DNA of 64,000 nt, from contig NC_044012.1 of assembly GCF_900496995.4 (NCBI RefSeq), positions 22,172,759-22,236,758 on the forward strand, given 5' to 3'. The notes below the pieces were generated by a model. The model was given only the letters and a program-made list of their open reading frames with translations. It did not search any database and was not told the origin of the DNA. Position 1 is the stretch's first letter. Each line of letters begins with the position of its first letter. Shown here piece after piece: positions 1-12,700 of the stretch. This stretch comes from Aquila chrysaetos chrysaetos. Its lineage: Eukaryota; Chordata; Aves; Accipitriformes; Accipitridae. A program made the position numbers and the translations under genes.

Positions 1-1958
1 TAGCACTTCTGTTTCATAACAAACAGCCTGTTGGTGGCTCTGAAAGAGCAACCTAGCTGCTTTTTGTATGCGAGTCACAGGGAGTCTGACTTAGTGCAGG
101 ACAAATTAGCCAGAGCTTGCCACACAAGGTTGGGTAATATTGCCTGGTGCTCTGCACTACACCTGCAATAAGCAGCTTTTAAGACTGATTGATTAAATGT
201 TTCGCTTTCACTTTAGCAATTAATCTCAGCAGCCTTTTACTTATTTGTATGCTTCAAAGCTAGAGAGATAATCCCTTAATTATTCCCTTGCCTTCCTTCT
301 CAATTTGTGGTTTATTTAAAAAAACTGCAGTGTTGTACTGACAGATAGGAATGAATCCTGGGTTCATCTCTCAGGTAGCTGCACATGTTCCTGGGAGGTT
401 GCCCATCTCAGAGCCAGCAGATAGTTTGATCTCCATGGCCTATTCATTCAAATCTTTTGCAAAGATTAACCATGGAGGAACCAGGTGTTTTGATAAGACT
501 CAGGTTTTCAAAGCCTGAAAGATCCTGGCCCTAATTATTCAGTCTTTTCAGTCACAAAGTATAAACCCTGCAGCCCTAGCCTCTAGTGTTATTACTGTTT
601 TACCCCAGAGAAAGATCTAGCCCTCTGAATTTTATCCTATAGATTCTCTATATGCATACAAATGAGGCACTTTTTGTGCTTCTCTATCTGAAATTTCAGT
701 CGCTCTTCCAAGAAAGTGTTATGCTAACCGATGAGCTTCTCTGAACGAGCATAAACCATTCTCTGTGAATATGTCATTAACCGAAAAATATTAAACAAAG
801 CTGTGGTAACTCATAAGGCTACAAAGAGCATTTGGAAGTTATAGAAGCGTTTTTATACCTTCTACAAACTCAAGTCAACTAAAATGCTCCTTGCTGGGCT
901 AAAGCATCACAGTAGCACCTAGGTTAGGACATCATGCTTCCCGGGCCCGAAGTTCAGGAATAGGGACAAAACAAACCTATCTTTCAGGCAAGAGAAAATG
1001 CACACCAAATGCATTCATGCAACTGAGAAAGCGTCTTGTTCAGCATCACAAGATACCTCTGCTGAACCAAGGCCGACAAACATTTTAACGTCACACCTTT
1101 TTCTTGAGTTTTCCCCGCTTAACTCTTGAAGTGACTTATGCAGCTGACAGTATTTCTGTGGCCTGATCTTGGCTTCTCATACCCTAGTATAAATTTTTCA
1201 CCTATCTCAGGAGGCAGTGAGCACTTCCTGCCAAATCTCAAAGGCCCTCAAGTCCTGGCTGCTTTAGTCCTGATGTGAAGTGTGGGATGCAGATGGGTAG
1301 AGGGCAACATGGAAAAAAAGTCTGTGGCAAGACAACGGAGAACCAGTATCTGGGACAGAGGTGTGTAAGAGACAGTGGGCACTGGGAAGAGTCTGATAGA
1401 GACACCCATTCCCCATATTACACTTCAAACATAGCATTGTCTAGGAATAAAACTTCACATGTGACTATGCACACTGCAATGGAGAATCAAGGTTTCTCCT
1501 TCCTCCAATCAGCAACTCCCAGCATAACAGGATTCCAAAAATCTCATTCCTGCTTGAGGGGATCCACTTAAACAGCCCCCTAAACACCAACTCTTTTTCA
1601 CTTTTCTTTGAGGTAATGCTGGGACAGGGGAGGTACACCTGGAGAAGGAATTGAGGTGGCTGGAACAACGGGGAATGATGGCAGATGACTGTCATGGGGG
1701 GGTGCTGGGGGGAGAACCCTGTGCTGACACCAGGGTCCCCCAGGGATGGACCAGCACACAGTGACCCAGGACATATAGAGCAAGGACAGACTCAGCCTTT
1801 GCCCCTTATCTGCTCACTTCTGAACAGTGAAACATTCACAGGTTTTGAAAGAAAAGGTTTTAGAAGTAGCTTGCAAAGCAAGTTAAACATTATTCTGCTT
1901 AGGAAGGGCTCTGTTTTGAAGAACACAAAGTGTGCACCATGCAGTGCCCAGCACTTAC
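1..1958 (-). other. HYDIN: HYDIN intron (partial, runs off left edge)
   Basis: This is intronic sequence downstream of the last HYDIN exon in the window. It starts with a consensus GTAAGT donor on the minus strand at 1958-1953, and its acceptor lies beyond the left edge. I looked on the minus strand for the next conserved HYDIN segment, the strand that follows the HYDTG motif, and did not see it here. A pair of G-runs at 1696-1712 is the only compositional oddity. Short open frames on both strands resemble no known protein and are treated as chance. Confidence 0.75.
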
Positions 1959-2083
1959 CTGTGTCATAGTGAACTATCAGGGATCTGAAGTGATCCCCGG
2001 TCTTCAGCGGGTGAAACTCCACTGTTACTTGCATGCCATCACCAATCCCAAGAGTCCCGATGGAGGGATTGACAGAGAAAGGA
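1959..2083 (-). CDS. HYDIN: HYDIN coding exon F (second ASH domain, C-terminal half)
   Basis: This 125-nt exon encodes about residues 229-270 of the reconstructed N-terminus. It is the second half of the second ASH (ASPM-SPD-2-Hydin, MSP-like Ig fold) domain. Recognisable segments are PFSVNPSIGTLGIGDGMQV, then VEFHPLKTGDH and LIVHYDTG; the pattern of a Gly-rich turn followed by V-E-F-x-P is typical of ASH/MSP beta strands. The acceptor reads tgtgttgcag on the minus strand and the donor is G|GTAAGT. The exon begins in phase 2: its first T completes an AGT serine codon with the preceding exon. It ends in phase 1, on the first base of a Gly codon. The similarity to vertebrate HYDIN is judged from memory of the family, not from a search. 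Identification is strong because phase, splice sites and order all agree with the upstream exons. Confidence 0.93.
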
Positions 2084-5000
2084 CTGCAACACAGAGAAAA
2101 AGACACATCAGGACTATTGTGGGAGATTTGAGGACTATATTCCTTTTGCAGTCTAGTTCACTTCACCTCACTTGTGCAAGCAAGGAGCAAACCAACCACA
2201 GTCAGCAGAAGAAAAACAGAACATACAGGATCAGAAACAGAGCTACTGACTCTCACTTCTGAAGAGATCCAGCCCTCAGAAGATCATATGGTGTAAAATG
2301 ACTTTGTCTCACCCATGCTCTGTATCCACTTCTCTGCAGTGAGGCTCAAGAGTCCGACTACTAGCAATATGCTCAGAGAACAGTTTTTGAAGAGCCCAGA
2401 GATGGTAAGAGCTATCTGCACACACAGCTTGACACTGACTTCCTCAGGAATCTGTCTTTTCCTGCCACCTATAAAACTCACCTCAAGAGATGCAAATGTC
2501 AAGGCAATACCTGTCCCAGTGAGATTACAGCCTAGAAATCAGGCTGGGAGATTAAGTCTTTCTTGAAGACCAGAGAATAATTACGGTTTAATTTGCAGAA
2601 TTCTTTTTTTTTCACCTTGAAAACATCCTGTTTTAGCCTAAGAAAGGGCACATTTTATCAGCCTTTCAATGAAAGCTGCTGTTAAAAAAAAAGGAACAAC
2701 CAGAAGAATCTGAATGAGTGCAAATGCAGATTAGAGTGATACAATGACATGGAAACAAGACACCATTTACAGCATGAATGATTAAATCCCTAGCTAAATG
2801 AAGCGCCATTACAGGAGCAAGCAATGCAATCTGGGACTCTGGGTTGTAAACCAAGCTCAGTAACTGTTTGCTTGGCCCACCAGACAAATTCTGTGCAATG
2901 TGTTGGAAATAATTATAAAAATGTGTTGGTGTACTTTGGATTTAATATGAGCAATTATGATTTGTCACCAGGTAAACAGCTCTTGCCTGATAGACCCAAA
3001 ACTCAGTGCTTTAATGCTTACAGGTAAGTCAGATGAAACATGCTTCTGCACAATGGCAGCTGGGCTTCATGGCTCTTGTACAGCCCCACTTAGAAAACAA
3101 AAGTTACTGGTCTTAGTGCTTTCCCGGTGGTTTAATTTGTCACCTTAAAACCATGATCTGGAGAGTTCTACCACAGTTGGAGAATGTAACACACACACAC
3201 AAAAATAATGAGAACAACTGGATCCATGCACAAGCTGATCTTTCTTCATGTAAGGAGTGACAGCTGATGAAATTGCTGGAGTTTCTGCTCATTAAGGAGA
3301 TATTGCTGCAACTAAGGGCCTGACCTGTTCCTATTACAACTAGTGAGACCGTTGCTACTGACTAATGGAGAATCATTGGGCCTGCAATGGTTATGTGCTG
3401 GACCTGAGACTTTTGAGAGAGAGGAGGAAAGACAAGGCACCACTAGCCTCAGAACTGGATTGCTCTGTGTGGTCCTGCATCTGCACTGATGGTTATGCCA
3501 GGACTCCCGCAGGTCTCTGCTGGTGCTGGAGGGGGATCATTGCTTGGTGTGGGAAAGGCACAGCATTTTTTTTTCCCCTTTTCTTTTGCCAAAAAGGTTG
3601 CCAGAACAGACAAGCTGCTAGTAGTTCAGGGGAATCCCTGGCAACACTTTAACACTATCTCCCATTCCATCACCTTTCTAGTCCTTCCCCATGTCTACAT
3701 ACTCCTGCCCTCAGATGGCCAGGATGGGAAATAACACTCCTGGGGGTGACTTCAGGGGATACCTGAGAATGAAGATATCTTCATGTTTTCAAATTATCAG
3801 AAGAGGATCCAACCAAGCTCAGGACTCAGTTCTCAGGATTGAGAAACGGAGCACAAATCAGACATTGCATCTCCTACATCCCACCCCATGCTGCACCCAC
3901 AAGACAACTCTGTTACTGCTGTAGCAGGAGCTCACTATCCCTCACACAGACCTGGTTCTCCAAGACCTAAAGATGCAAGCTCCATGGTTAAACTTAACTC
4001 CCCTGAATTTCAGTCAACATCACTAAGCTGTTCCCTGCAGCTTACAGATAAGAGGACATGCTAAGGAGACATCCCTGACACATTGTAATAGCCAAATGAA
4101 AACCACTGCCAAGAGATGAAACTGGCAGGCTAAACTTTAGCCTTTTATCCATTAATTGTGAGCTGTTCTTTAAGATAATTCCCATCCTGTTAGATCTACC
4201 CTGTTGATGAATCACCACTGCTCCTTGAAAACAGAAAAGATAAGGTTTGGAGGGTTTTTTTAACAGCTTGTTTTCATCTGACATGCTTTTTAACTACGCC
4301 CATTTGTATGTTTGCTTTGTTGTACAACATCTAAACTTTTACAGGTCCAGATCTCCCAATGGTACCTTGCAATCCCCAGCTTGTATAAACTTGTCTAGCC
4401 ACACCAGTATAGGAGAGACCTTCCTACCAGTACCTGATGAGATCTTGCCTGTTATTGCCCTTCAGAAAGAAAACAACACTAGATTTGTAAGCTATTTCAT
4501 AATGATATATTTTGGCATTTACCTCTTGCTTACTTTCACCAGGTATCAGCTCCCCATCATGACAGAGCTGGGCAGAAGTTATGTCCCATGAGGATACCAA
4601 GGGCCAAATACTCCTGACATAATTAAAAAACAAAACTGACAAGTGAACAAAGCTGGCAATTCTGTGACTCAGGGTCTCAAACCAACATGCCACCTCTTCT
4701 CCTGCAACCATACATTTGGTAAAAGCAGTGTGCAAAGAGGCTGCAATATACTTCAAGTCCCGTTGTACGTTTGCCTTCTACAACCAAACTTTCTTTGGTC
4801 TACTGGTGCCTTAATTTGCATTGTAAAATCATTTGAGTTTGGGAGAATCGATTTCATTAAAAGCTACCTCTAACCCAAAGACAGTAAAATTACTGGTGAT
4901 TGAATTGCCTCGTCTGTCCACTAAGACCTATTGCAGGGAAAAAAACCCAAAGATCATTTAATCTTAGCATATATTACTTTTTAGTAACAGTATAACAGCC

Positions 5001-7127
5001 AAAGTCAAGCAGTCTATTTATTCCAGTAAACCCAGTCTGTTAGGTCAAAGCATCTAAGACTCCATCTCTGTGCTGAAAAATCCAGTGTAGAGTCAGCATC
5101 TCACAAGCTCTATCTTTCCCTCTTTCACTGCACCTAGGCTCTATTTTCATATCCTTGGTCTTTCCACACCCTGAGGCAACTCCAATCCCACGCTTCCATG
5201 TAGTATATGGGTACTATAAGGAGGGATGTAAGGGGACTCCAAGCACTGTGCCTTGCAGGATAATTTCCTGAGCTTTCAGAGCTTGGTTGGGACATTCCTA
5301 AATGGATCTTCTCAGACTGATCCTCTCTAGCCCCATAGCATAGCACAATGTCTATAATGTCAAGAAAAGGCAGTGCTGCACTGAGATGTGCTTCCAGACA
5401 CCATTTTCAACACAAATGTACTGGAATGACATTTATCTCAGTGAATGTCATGGAGAAGAAACTCATTATCCCGCCTTAACAATGAGAATGACAGGAAGAT
5501 ACTTTCTATATTTATACTATTATTTTTTTTTATTACCAAACAATGCAGTTAAGAGCTAGGTATGGACATGCAGAGGGAGGACAGGCACAAAGCCAGACTG
5601 CATAATGGGGAGCGCTTTGGTGGTTTTATTCCTTTATAAAGAAGTGGTCGAAATGTGGCCATGTTTTGTGGTAGATAGCATAGCAAGGAAGAGCTCTGAA
5701 CAGGGAACAGCAGAAGGATGCTGAATTGGCCCCATGGATTCATTTAAGAGCTCTTCGCTGGAGTGAAATGTGCAAGAGAAAACATGAAAGTCCTTAGATA
5801 AATAAGTAACAGGCAGGGAACATCATCATGAAGTGACCAGATGCAAAAGCTGAGCTCTCGGTACTAACTAAGAGGAAAGGTTAAGATTAGAGATGGGCTG
5901 AAAAATGCACTGAAGGTGAAAGCAGGTGACTTACACTTGATGCCACAGAGAATGGAATCCAGAGAAAGGATGCAAAGAGAAGTAATATGAGCAGTGCATC
6001 AGAATAGGAAATGGTGGCACCTGGAGCTGGCTTGCGAATGGGCAAGAATCTGAATTTGCTCAGGCCAGAAGAGAAAAGCTGCAGCAACTAAGACAAAAGT
6101 TTTAGTTGTGCAGGTAAAGAATAAAGGACATAAAGGTCAGCTGATGGGTCTGTAAACTTAGACAGATCTCTCATTCCCTTCTACTCCACTAGTCTTCCTC
6201 TCACATATGCATGTGTGTGTGCTTGCACATAAACACACAAAGCCATTATGTGATATTAAGATTGGCTTTAACACAACACCACATCCTTACTCAGCACAAG
6301 CACACATTCAACTTAAGCTGCTTAAATTCTCCACTAAAGAAGAGACTAAAGCAGTCCTGAATTTAAGTCTGTAAGGCTGGTACTCCTTTCCCCTACCACC
6401 TATGCCATAACTCTTGAATACTGCATCTCATATTTACACTTTAAGCTCTCCAGGACAGGAAGCATAACTCATTCATTTCCAAAGCACAGTTTTAAGTGTT
6501 CTGTGATAATAATTAATCATCAAGTTATTATGGAAGTCATTCAAAAGAATTAGTGACATTAAACTAAATCTTCACTACCTCTGTTGTTAATAATGATGCA
6601 GCCTTTATCAGAGCCTCTATAACAGGGAAATTAATCCCCTAACATTAGTAGGAAAATGGCCTCTCTCGTGAAAGCCTCTGTAAATGTATTTGTTCAAAAG
6701 ACAATTGCTGGCTAATGATCTGCTAGCCTGTGGAGCAATGTATTGGTCTGATTCTCAGGCCAACTTGTCATGCCAGCTGGGAGGCCAATTCTTTTCTGCT
6801 GGGGTTGCTAGAACCTGGGAGCTCAGTGGTAGGTAGCTGAGCAACATCTCATAGCACAACAAGCAAGGAACCAACCATTGATCACTGCTATCAAGAGAGT
6901 CGGTCATTAACGTGAAAGTTCACAGATATGGTAGAGGGTTCAGAGGCACTCAGACAGCAAGATAAGAGTTGGCACAATGCAGTGATGACATGTAACATGG
7001 TATGGTCCCCAGCACTGGCTGGAATAACCACTCCTGGCACACCATGGCCTCATCACATAGGGAGAACATGGCTGTTCTGATCTTGGGCTGCAAGGGGACA
7101 TCCTGACCTGGTCAACAGGAGGAAACA

Positions 7128-7551
7128 CTCAAAATTTGGTGGAGGATACCAAACTGGGGAGAGTAGTCAATGCACAGGAGGGCTGAGCTGCTATTCAGAG
7201 AGACCACAACAGGCTGGAGAAATAGACTGATGTGAACTTCATGTAGTTCAGGGAGAGAAAATGCAAAATCCTGTATTTGGGATGGAATAACCCTTAATAC
7301 AGGCTGGGCACTGATGGGATAGAAAGTATTTCTACAGAAGGGGACCTTAGGTGCTGGAGTACAGAACATACAGGGAGATGCTGAGATTAATGGGTTTGTA
7401 CAGTTTTGAGAAGGAAAGATGAAGGCTGATCTTTCTTACTTGTTGTGTTACTTGCAAACCTGATCAAACTTTGACACGGGTCTTGCTTTGAGCAGTGTGT
7501 TTGCTTAGACGATCTCCAGAGGTCCCTTCCCGCCATAGTTATTCTATGATT
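7128..7551 (+). mobile_element. CR1 LINE fragment, internally deleted
   Basis: The plus strand reads like the 3' part of an avian CR1. A segment from about 7131 to 7380 matches the ORF2 C-terminal region around the ACCAAACTGGGGAG and AATACAGGCTGGGCACTGAT motifs. The terminal segment from about 7455 has the hallmark GATCTCCAGAGGTCCCTTCC followed by the degenerate ATTCTATGATTTTA end. Several hundred bases of the usual element are missing between these parts. The coding sense is antisense to HYDIN. No intact frame remains. Edges are approximate. Confidence 0.8.
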
Positions 7552-7724
7552 TTATCTTCTAAATCAGCCCAATTCCATTTCACATATTTCCCATATTTCT
7601 CATATTTCCTATACATCTCTGCCTATATGTATGGGCAGATGGTAAGATAGGCATTAGAGGAACTCAACCTTTAAGAAAGTTCCCAATGAAGAATTCATTA
7701 TGACATTTTGCTAAACACTTAAAG

Positions 7725-7743
7725 AAAAAAAAAAAAAAAAAAA
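7725..7743 (+). repeat. A19 homopolymer tract
   Basis: This is an uninterrupted run of 19 A within the intron, followed by a short GA-rich stretch. No target-site duplication or retrocopy body was recognised beside it. Confidence 0.9.
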
Positions 7744-9520
7744 GAGAGCAGAAACACAGGAACTTCAGAGTATTTAAAAAGAAATCTGAATAAAAGTGGG
7801 GGTGACTTAATTAGAATAAAATGCTGCTTATATTCAAAGATTTAAATCATCTGTTTGAAATTTCAAACTGGCTTTCAAAAGTTCATAATGAAATGGAAGA
7901 AATGACAGATGCCCTCAGCTGACAAGGGAAATCATATCATATCCACTTTTGATCTCCGTACACATGCAACCCAGTTATTCAGAATTTTACTTTGTGTAGT
8001 TTGAACTAAAACTTTTGTAATGCTTCTCATTTCTTTATTGCAAATCAGGACTGAAATATCTAATTGCTGAAGTTCAGAAAATTAAAATCCGTACCAAGCA
8101 GGATTCAACGTACACTGTATCACTCAATAGAATAGCTGGCAAGTACATTGCAAAAAGATGCTAGACTTTACTGGCTATTTATTTTGGTGGTGACAACTAG
8201 ATCTGGAGATGCCAGAGGAAAACTGTACAGTGATTTACAAGTTCCTGCCTACGTCTTTCCACAGTGAAAAGCAGCAGCCTGCTTAAATAGCCTTGCCAGG
8301 CTTTGGTGGAAGCTCCTCTTGGACCCTCATGTCTCACAGGAGAAAAGTAAAAAGTCTTCTTTTGAGGCCTGTTTTCCTGGGGAAGAAGCTGAAGCAACTC
8401 AGGCACACTAAGTCAGACAGCAGGTCTTTGCTGCATTCTTGACCTCAGCTCCTACACCAAGACCTCTGGGACCAAGCAACTCTCAACTAGCTACCAGCCA
8501 ACTGAACCCATTTCCTTGCAGATACAGTGTCAAAAATGCATTACCCTCTCCATCAACAAACTGGAAAACCAGCAACTGTCTTTTGAGACCAATAGGAACA
8601 GTACAGGCTGTCCACAACACAGTTCACGTCAGGCATTTGATTAGGGGACCTCCAGAATATCACGTGCTTGTGGGCCCCCAGAGAATGGGTGTATTTGGCT
8701 GATAGCTGTATGTAACCATTTCAGAAGGTATTTATGATCAGGAGGTTGTAAGGTAGCTACCAACATATTCTAGCACTCTCCAGGAAATCTGGAAGAAATA
8801 ACGCTGTAGAAGAAAAGGCCCCCAACCCATGCACCCGATATTTGCTGCATCTTTTGCCTGTGCCCTCATTAGTATTCTGGTTTGGGGCTGTAGTGCCGTT
8901 TTGAAGCCAGTGTCTGTTCATCTCCATTTAAGAGCTCATTCTACTTAAGAATATTTGGTTCTAGGGACCAGACCAAACCTACTGGAAAACAAAGTTCCTG
9001 GACCATACAGTGTTAATGTCACAGCCTCAATACCAATTGCTTTGATCTACGATCTCCAATTGCACTTGCTAATGCAGACATAGCTGCTGTTCTTAATGTT
9101 CTTAAGTTCTTAAATGTCTCTTTTCACCAGCTCATAGCTGGCCATTTTCTAACACTGCATTTGGTTTACATGAACTGAGTTCCTAGAGCTGTCATCTGCC
9201 ATGCAGTATCTTACAGAGCCCAAGGGCAGTCAAGTTGCCTTCCTACATTTGCTCTTTCAATCTAACATAATCAGTCTTGGAAGATGCTGTGTTGGAGACA
9301 CCACTGCAGTATAAAACTTTGCTACAGCTTGCAGAGATTTATCAAAGGTTGTATCATGCTTAAAACACTGTAAGCAACTGCAGAAGCCACATGTCCTGCC
9401 CTTTTCCACCTATGGCTGCAATACAGCAGCTCAGACATTCTGGTTCCTTTTTGCTACTGTTAACCAACTATATTATCACACAACAGTGTTTTGCACAAAA
9501 AAGATGTTGAGCTCCTTTAC

Positions 9521-9720
9521 CTTTGAGTGCTGATGCAGTAGCGGGCCTCCCGATTACCAATGTTGCGAACCAGCAGAGTTTTCTGGGTGCTGTACTTGAC
9601 TGGACAGATGGAGAAGTTCAGCTGGTCGGGGAAGTCCAGGATAGCTCGTGCACCTATAGCTCGGATTGGCACAATAAACTTTTCCCTTTCTGTGATGCAG
9701 GTGAGCTGGTGGAAGTAATC
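9521..9720 (-). CDS. HYDIN: HYDIN coding exon E (end of ASH 1, start of ASH 2)
   Basis: This 200-nt exon encodes about residues 163-228 plus two bases of the next codon. It starts with DYFHQLTCITEREKFIVP, the last strands of the first ASH domain. It continues with RAILDFPDQLNFS and CPVKYSTQKTLLVRNIGN, the opening strands of the second ASH domain; F-x-x-C-P-V and the N-x-G turn are typical of the fold. The acceptor is preceded by a pyrimidine-rich tract ending ccctgcag, and the donor is AAG|GTAAAG. It enters in phase 0 and leaves in phase 2. The segment is very close to the vertebrate HYDIN N-terminus as I recall it. No frameshift or stop is seen. Confidence 0.95.
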
Positions 9721-12700
9721 CTGCAGGGAAAGAAACAACCTCAGCAAACTGCACTTAGTACCATCACCATGGCAGAAGAAAAACTGCTGTTTTCTATGAC
9801 TCTAACAGTAGCACTCAATAATGTAATAGCACTTTTTACCTTAATGACCTTCAATTCCAGTAGCATGACTTGAACAGGGCTGTTAACTTGCAAAGAAGAA
9901 ACAACCCCATTGATTCACCTGCTTTTGCAGCAAGCTGGCAGAACCAGACAAAATTATCGGATACTTTGATTCTGAGGCACCAAAATAGAGTAATTTCATG
10001 TAAGGGATTACAGCAGTAACAAGAATCTGCTTCCATCACCACTGCAGGCTATTAAAGGCACCACTAAGAACCCATTTGTGCCACAGTGCTAACTCCAATC
10101 CCAGCAATGCAGCTTGGCAGGGGATGCTCAGGTACATTTTTCAGAAGGATTTTGCCACATGCACAATCAACAGGCAGTCTTTGGTGAAATATTTAACAAG
10201 CCAGACACAATAATTGTTCTAATGTCAGGTGAGTGCAGGGTACATGTGTACTTCCCACCCCTTCCCATATCATCATAGGGACAAGGCTGGGGACACACAC
10301 CCTTAAAAGGTTATCTGATCCATCTTCCCACCCCAGAACTGGCTCAGTTCTATACCCAAACTACTCTTGAGATATGCTTGACAAGTACTTAAAAGCACTA
10401 ACAATTCTACCCCTGCCCTCAGCAGCCTATTCCAGCTCTACCCTAGACTTCAAGAATTCTTCCAGTGTCTAATCTCAATTTCCCTTTACATCTCATCCTA
10501 GCCTCAGGGGACACAGGAAATAGCTTTGCTTCCTCTCTGCTGCATGGTTGATGCCTTAATCACATCTTTCTCTTGCAAGGTCTCTAGAATAAGTGACTTG
10601 GTACCTTGTTAGCATGCCTACCTGAGGCAGTTGGTATCAGGGGCTGCGAATGGGAGACACTCAGACATCCCTACCAGAGCAAACTCAGCTGTGCTATTCC
10701 CAGTCATTGGCTTGTTGAGAAAAGAGCCAGACAGTCCCCCCCAGCTGTCTGGCATTCAGCAGTAGGAAGGCAAATCAAATCACCAAAATCATTTTACTGT
10801 AGGGATGAGCAGATCAATCTCCAGACGTACAGTGTGGCATCGCTGTGCTGGAAGTATCACCTTGCCCCTGCTGAAACGAGTGGTAAAACTATTGCAGTAG
10901 GGCCAGGAGCCATTACCTCCAGCAGCTCTCTTACTGACAAGTTGATAAAAGCTCTGCCTCTTATCACTCACTTGCTGCCCTGATCTTTTTTCCTCGGTGC
11001 TTTTAACTCGTTTGATATTTTTATAATTGTTGAAGCAGCAAGCAGACAATTTGCTTTAGGAATCGCACACAGCAGCAAACTCCCTTAACCGGAATAGATT
11101 CGGATTGCTCTGTGCTTGGGATTTCCTGCTCTCCCATACCCATCCCTTGCCAAGCCTGGAAGGGACCTAAGGCAGCCACACAAGGTACAGACACATAGCT
11201 GTTGCTTCAACACAACAGCTAATGCCCAGTGCCTACCAACCACCTGCTCAGCTGGGGTTTAAGGTTGCTGTAACAGATGCTGTCACATCCAAGATATAAA
11301 AAGAATAAAGGATCTTTTTTTCTAGACATCTCAAATATTCACACTGGAAATTGCAAAAGGGCTTTTGCTTCTCATATTTGGAAGGTAAAATACCAGGAAG
11401 GAAACTGCAGCAAATGACCTACAGAATTGAGTATCACATTTCAGGAGAGCATTTCATCTTCAGCAAGCCTTTCTGAATTAGCAATTTTGTACCCAATCTC
11501 GCAGCATAAGCCCTCTAAAATAAAAGCTATGGGTAGCCCATGTGAATTTAAAGCACCTATTATCTGGATACTTCACGTCCTGGTCTGTTTAGATCCTCAG
11601 AAACTGCATTAGCAAATGAAGAATGCTATTTACTTATTTCTGTTAATTTGGCGACACTACTGTAACAAAGGCATTGTAAATTCAGTTGAAAGCTGCGTGC
11701 CTTATTAAGTCTTGGCATGCCATATTTACTTATCTCTCCCTTCCAGATGCCAGGTAGACAGAGGAGGATGCAAGGAGTTCAGATAAGCAGGGGATAAAGA
11801 AAAAAGAAAGTTCAACAATTGGAGGTATTTGAGGGAAGTAAAAGGAAATAATTTTCAAGTCATTGTCATTGCTAAAGAGTGAGTGGATCAACAGCAATGT
11901 AAATAGGAGCCCAAGGAATAAATACCCCCCACAAAAGCAAGCACAGGCAGCCTTCCCAGCTCCATTGCCAGTGAGGGCACTGGGACCACCTGCACAGCAA
12001 CACACAAGGAAAGGAACTTTTCCAGGTATGTGAAGGCAAGGCTAAAGCAACAAGGATTTTTGGCCTCATAGAGACAACCATGACCTTGAGAGAGAAAACT
12101 GCTTCTCACCATTCACACACATGCACATTGTGTGCCGAGTCCCTTCTCCAGGGACACCCTGGGATGTATCCTGTACAAGGCTTGACAAGCGCTTCAGAGT
12201 GTGCTGACCCTTCAACCACGCTCTATGACCCCAGCAAAGTGGGACCTTGCACCAAGCTGAATGCAGTGTCAGGCTTAATAGGGGGGAAGCCCAAGGAAAG
12301 AGGGGTGGCTAAGCCAAAACTGGCTGTTCATGCTTCTGTGAAGCCATGGTCCCCTAAGCTTTTGAAAGCTGAATTGCCCTCCCTTGGGAGAAAAAGGTTG
12401 CAAATTCTCCACTGCAGCACTGTCCTGTCTTACCAGGACACTAACGCTGCTATGCACTTATTTACAACCTAGAGGTACAGATAAAACCAATTTAAAAACC
12501 TTCTTTTACTTTGCAACTGCAAACCCTTAGTAGACTGTTTAAAACCAGGTCTCTAAATAAACATGCCTGAGTGAGAGAGAGGTTGCATCACTTCTATGCT
12601 TTAAAGACTGTTGTGTTTAGACACAGCTTCAGGCTATAGATTTTCATGAAAATACGACTTCATCCTTCATACAACTCCTCTATTTCAAGGAAAATACAGA

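Larger units (their letters stand above)
2084..9520 (-). other. HYDIN: HYDIN intron with CR1 fragment and A-tract
   Basis: This 7.4-kb intron separates exons E and F. Its donor is G|GTAAAG and its acceptor ends tgttgcag. It contains a plus-strand CR1 remnant near 7.13-7.55 kb and a 19-base A-tract at 7725-7743. No open frame inside shows similarity to a protein I recognise. Confidence 0.85.

Noticed and set aside
3184..3203. Short CA repeats (also near 26975 and 32810)
   Set aside because: The runs are only about 5-6 units and are too short to be notable microsatellites.
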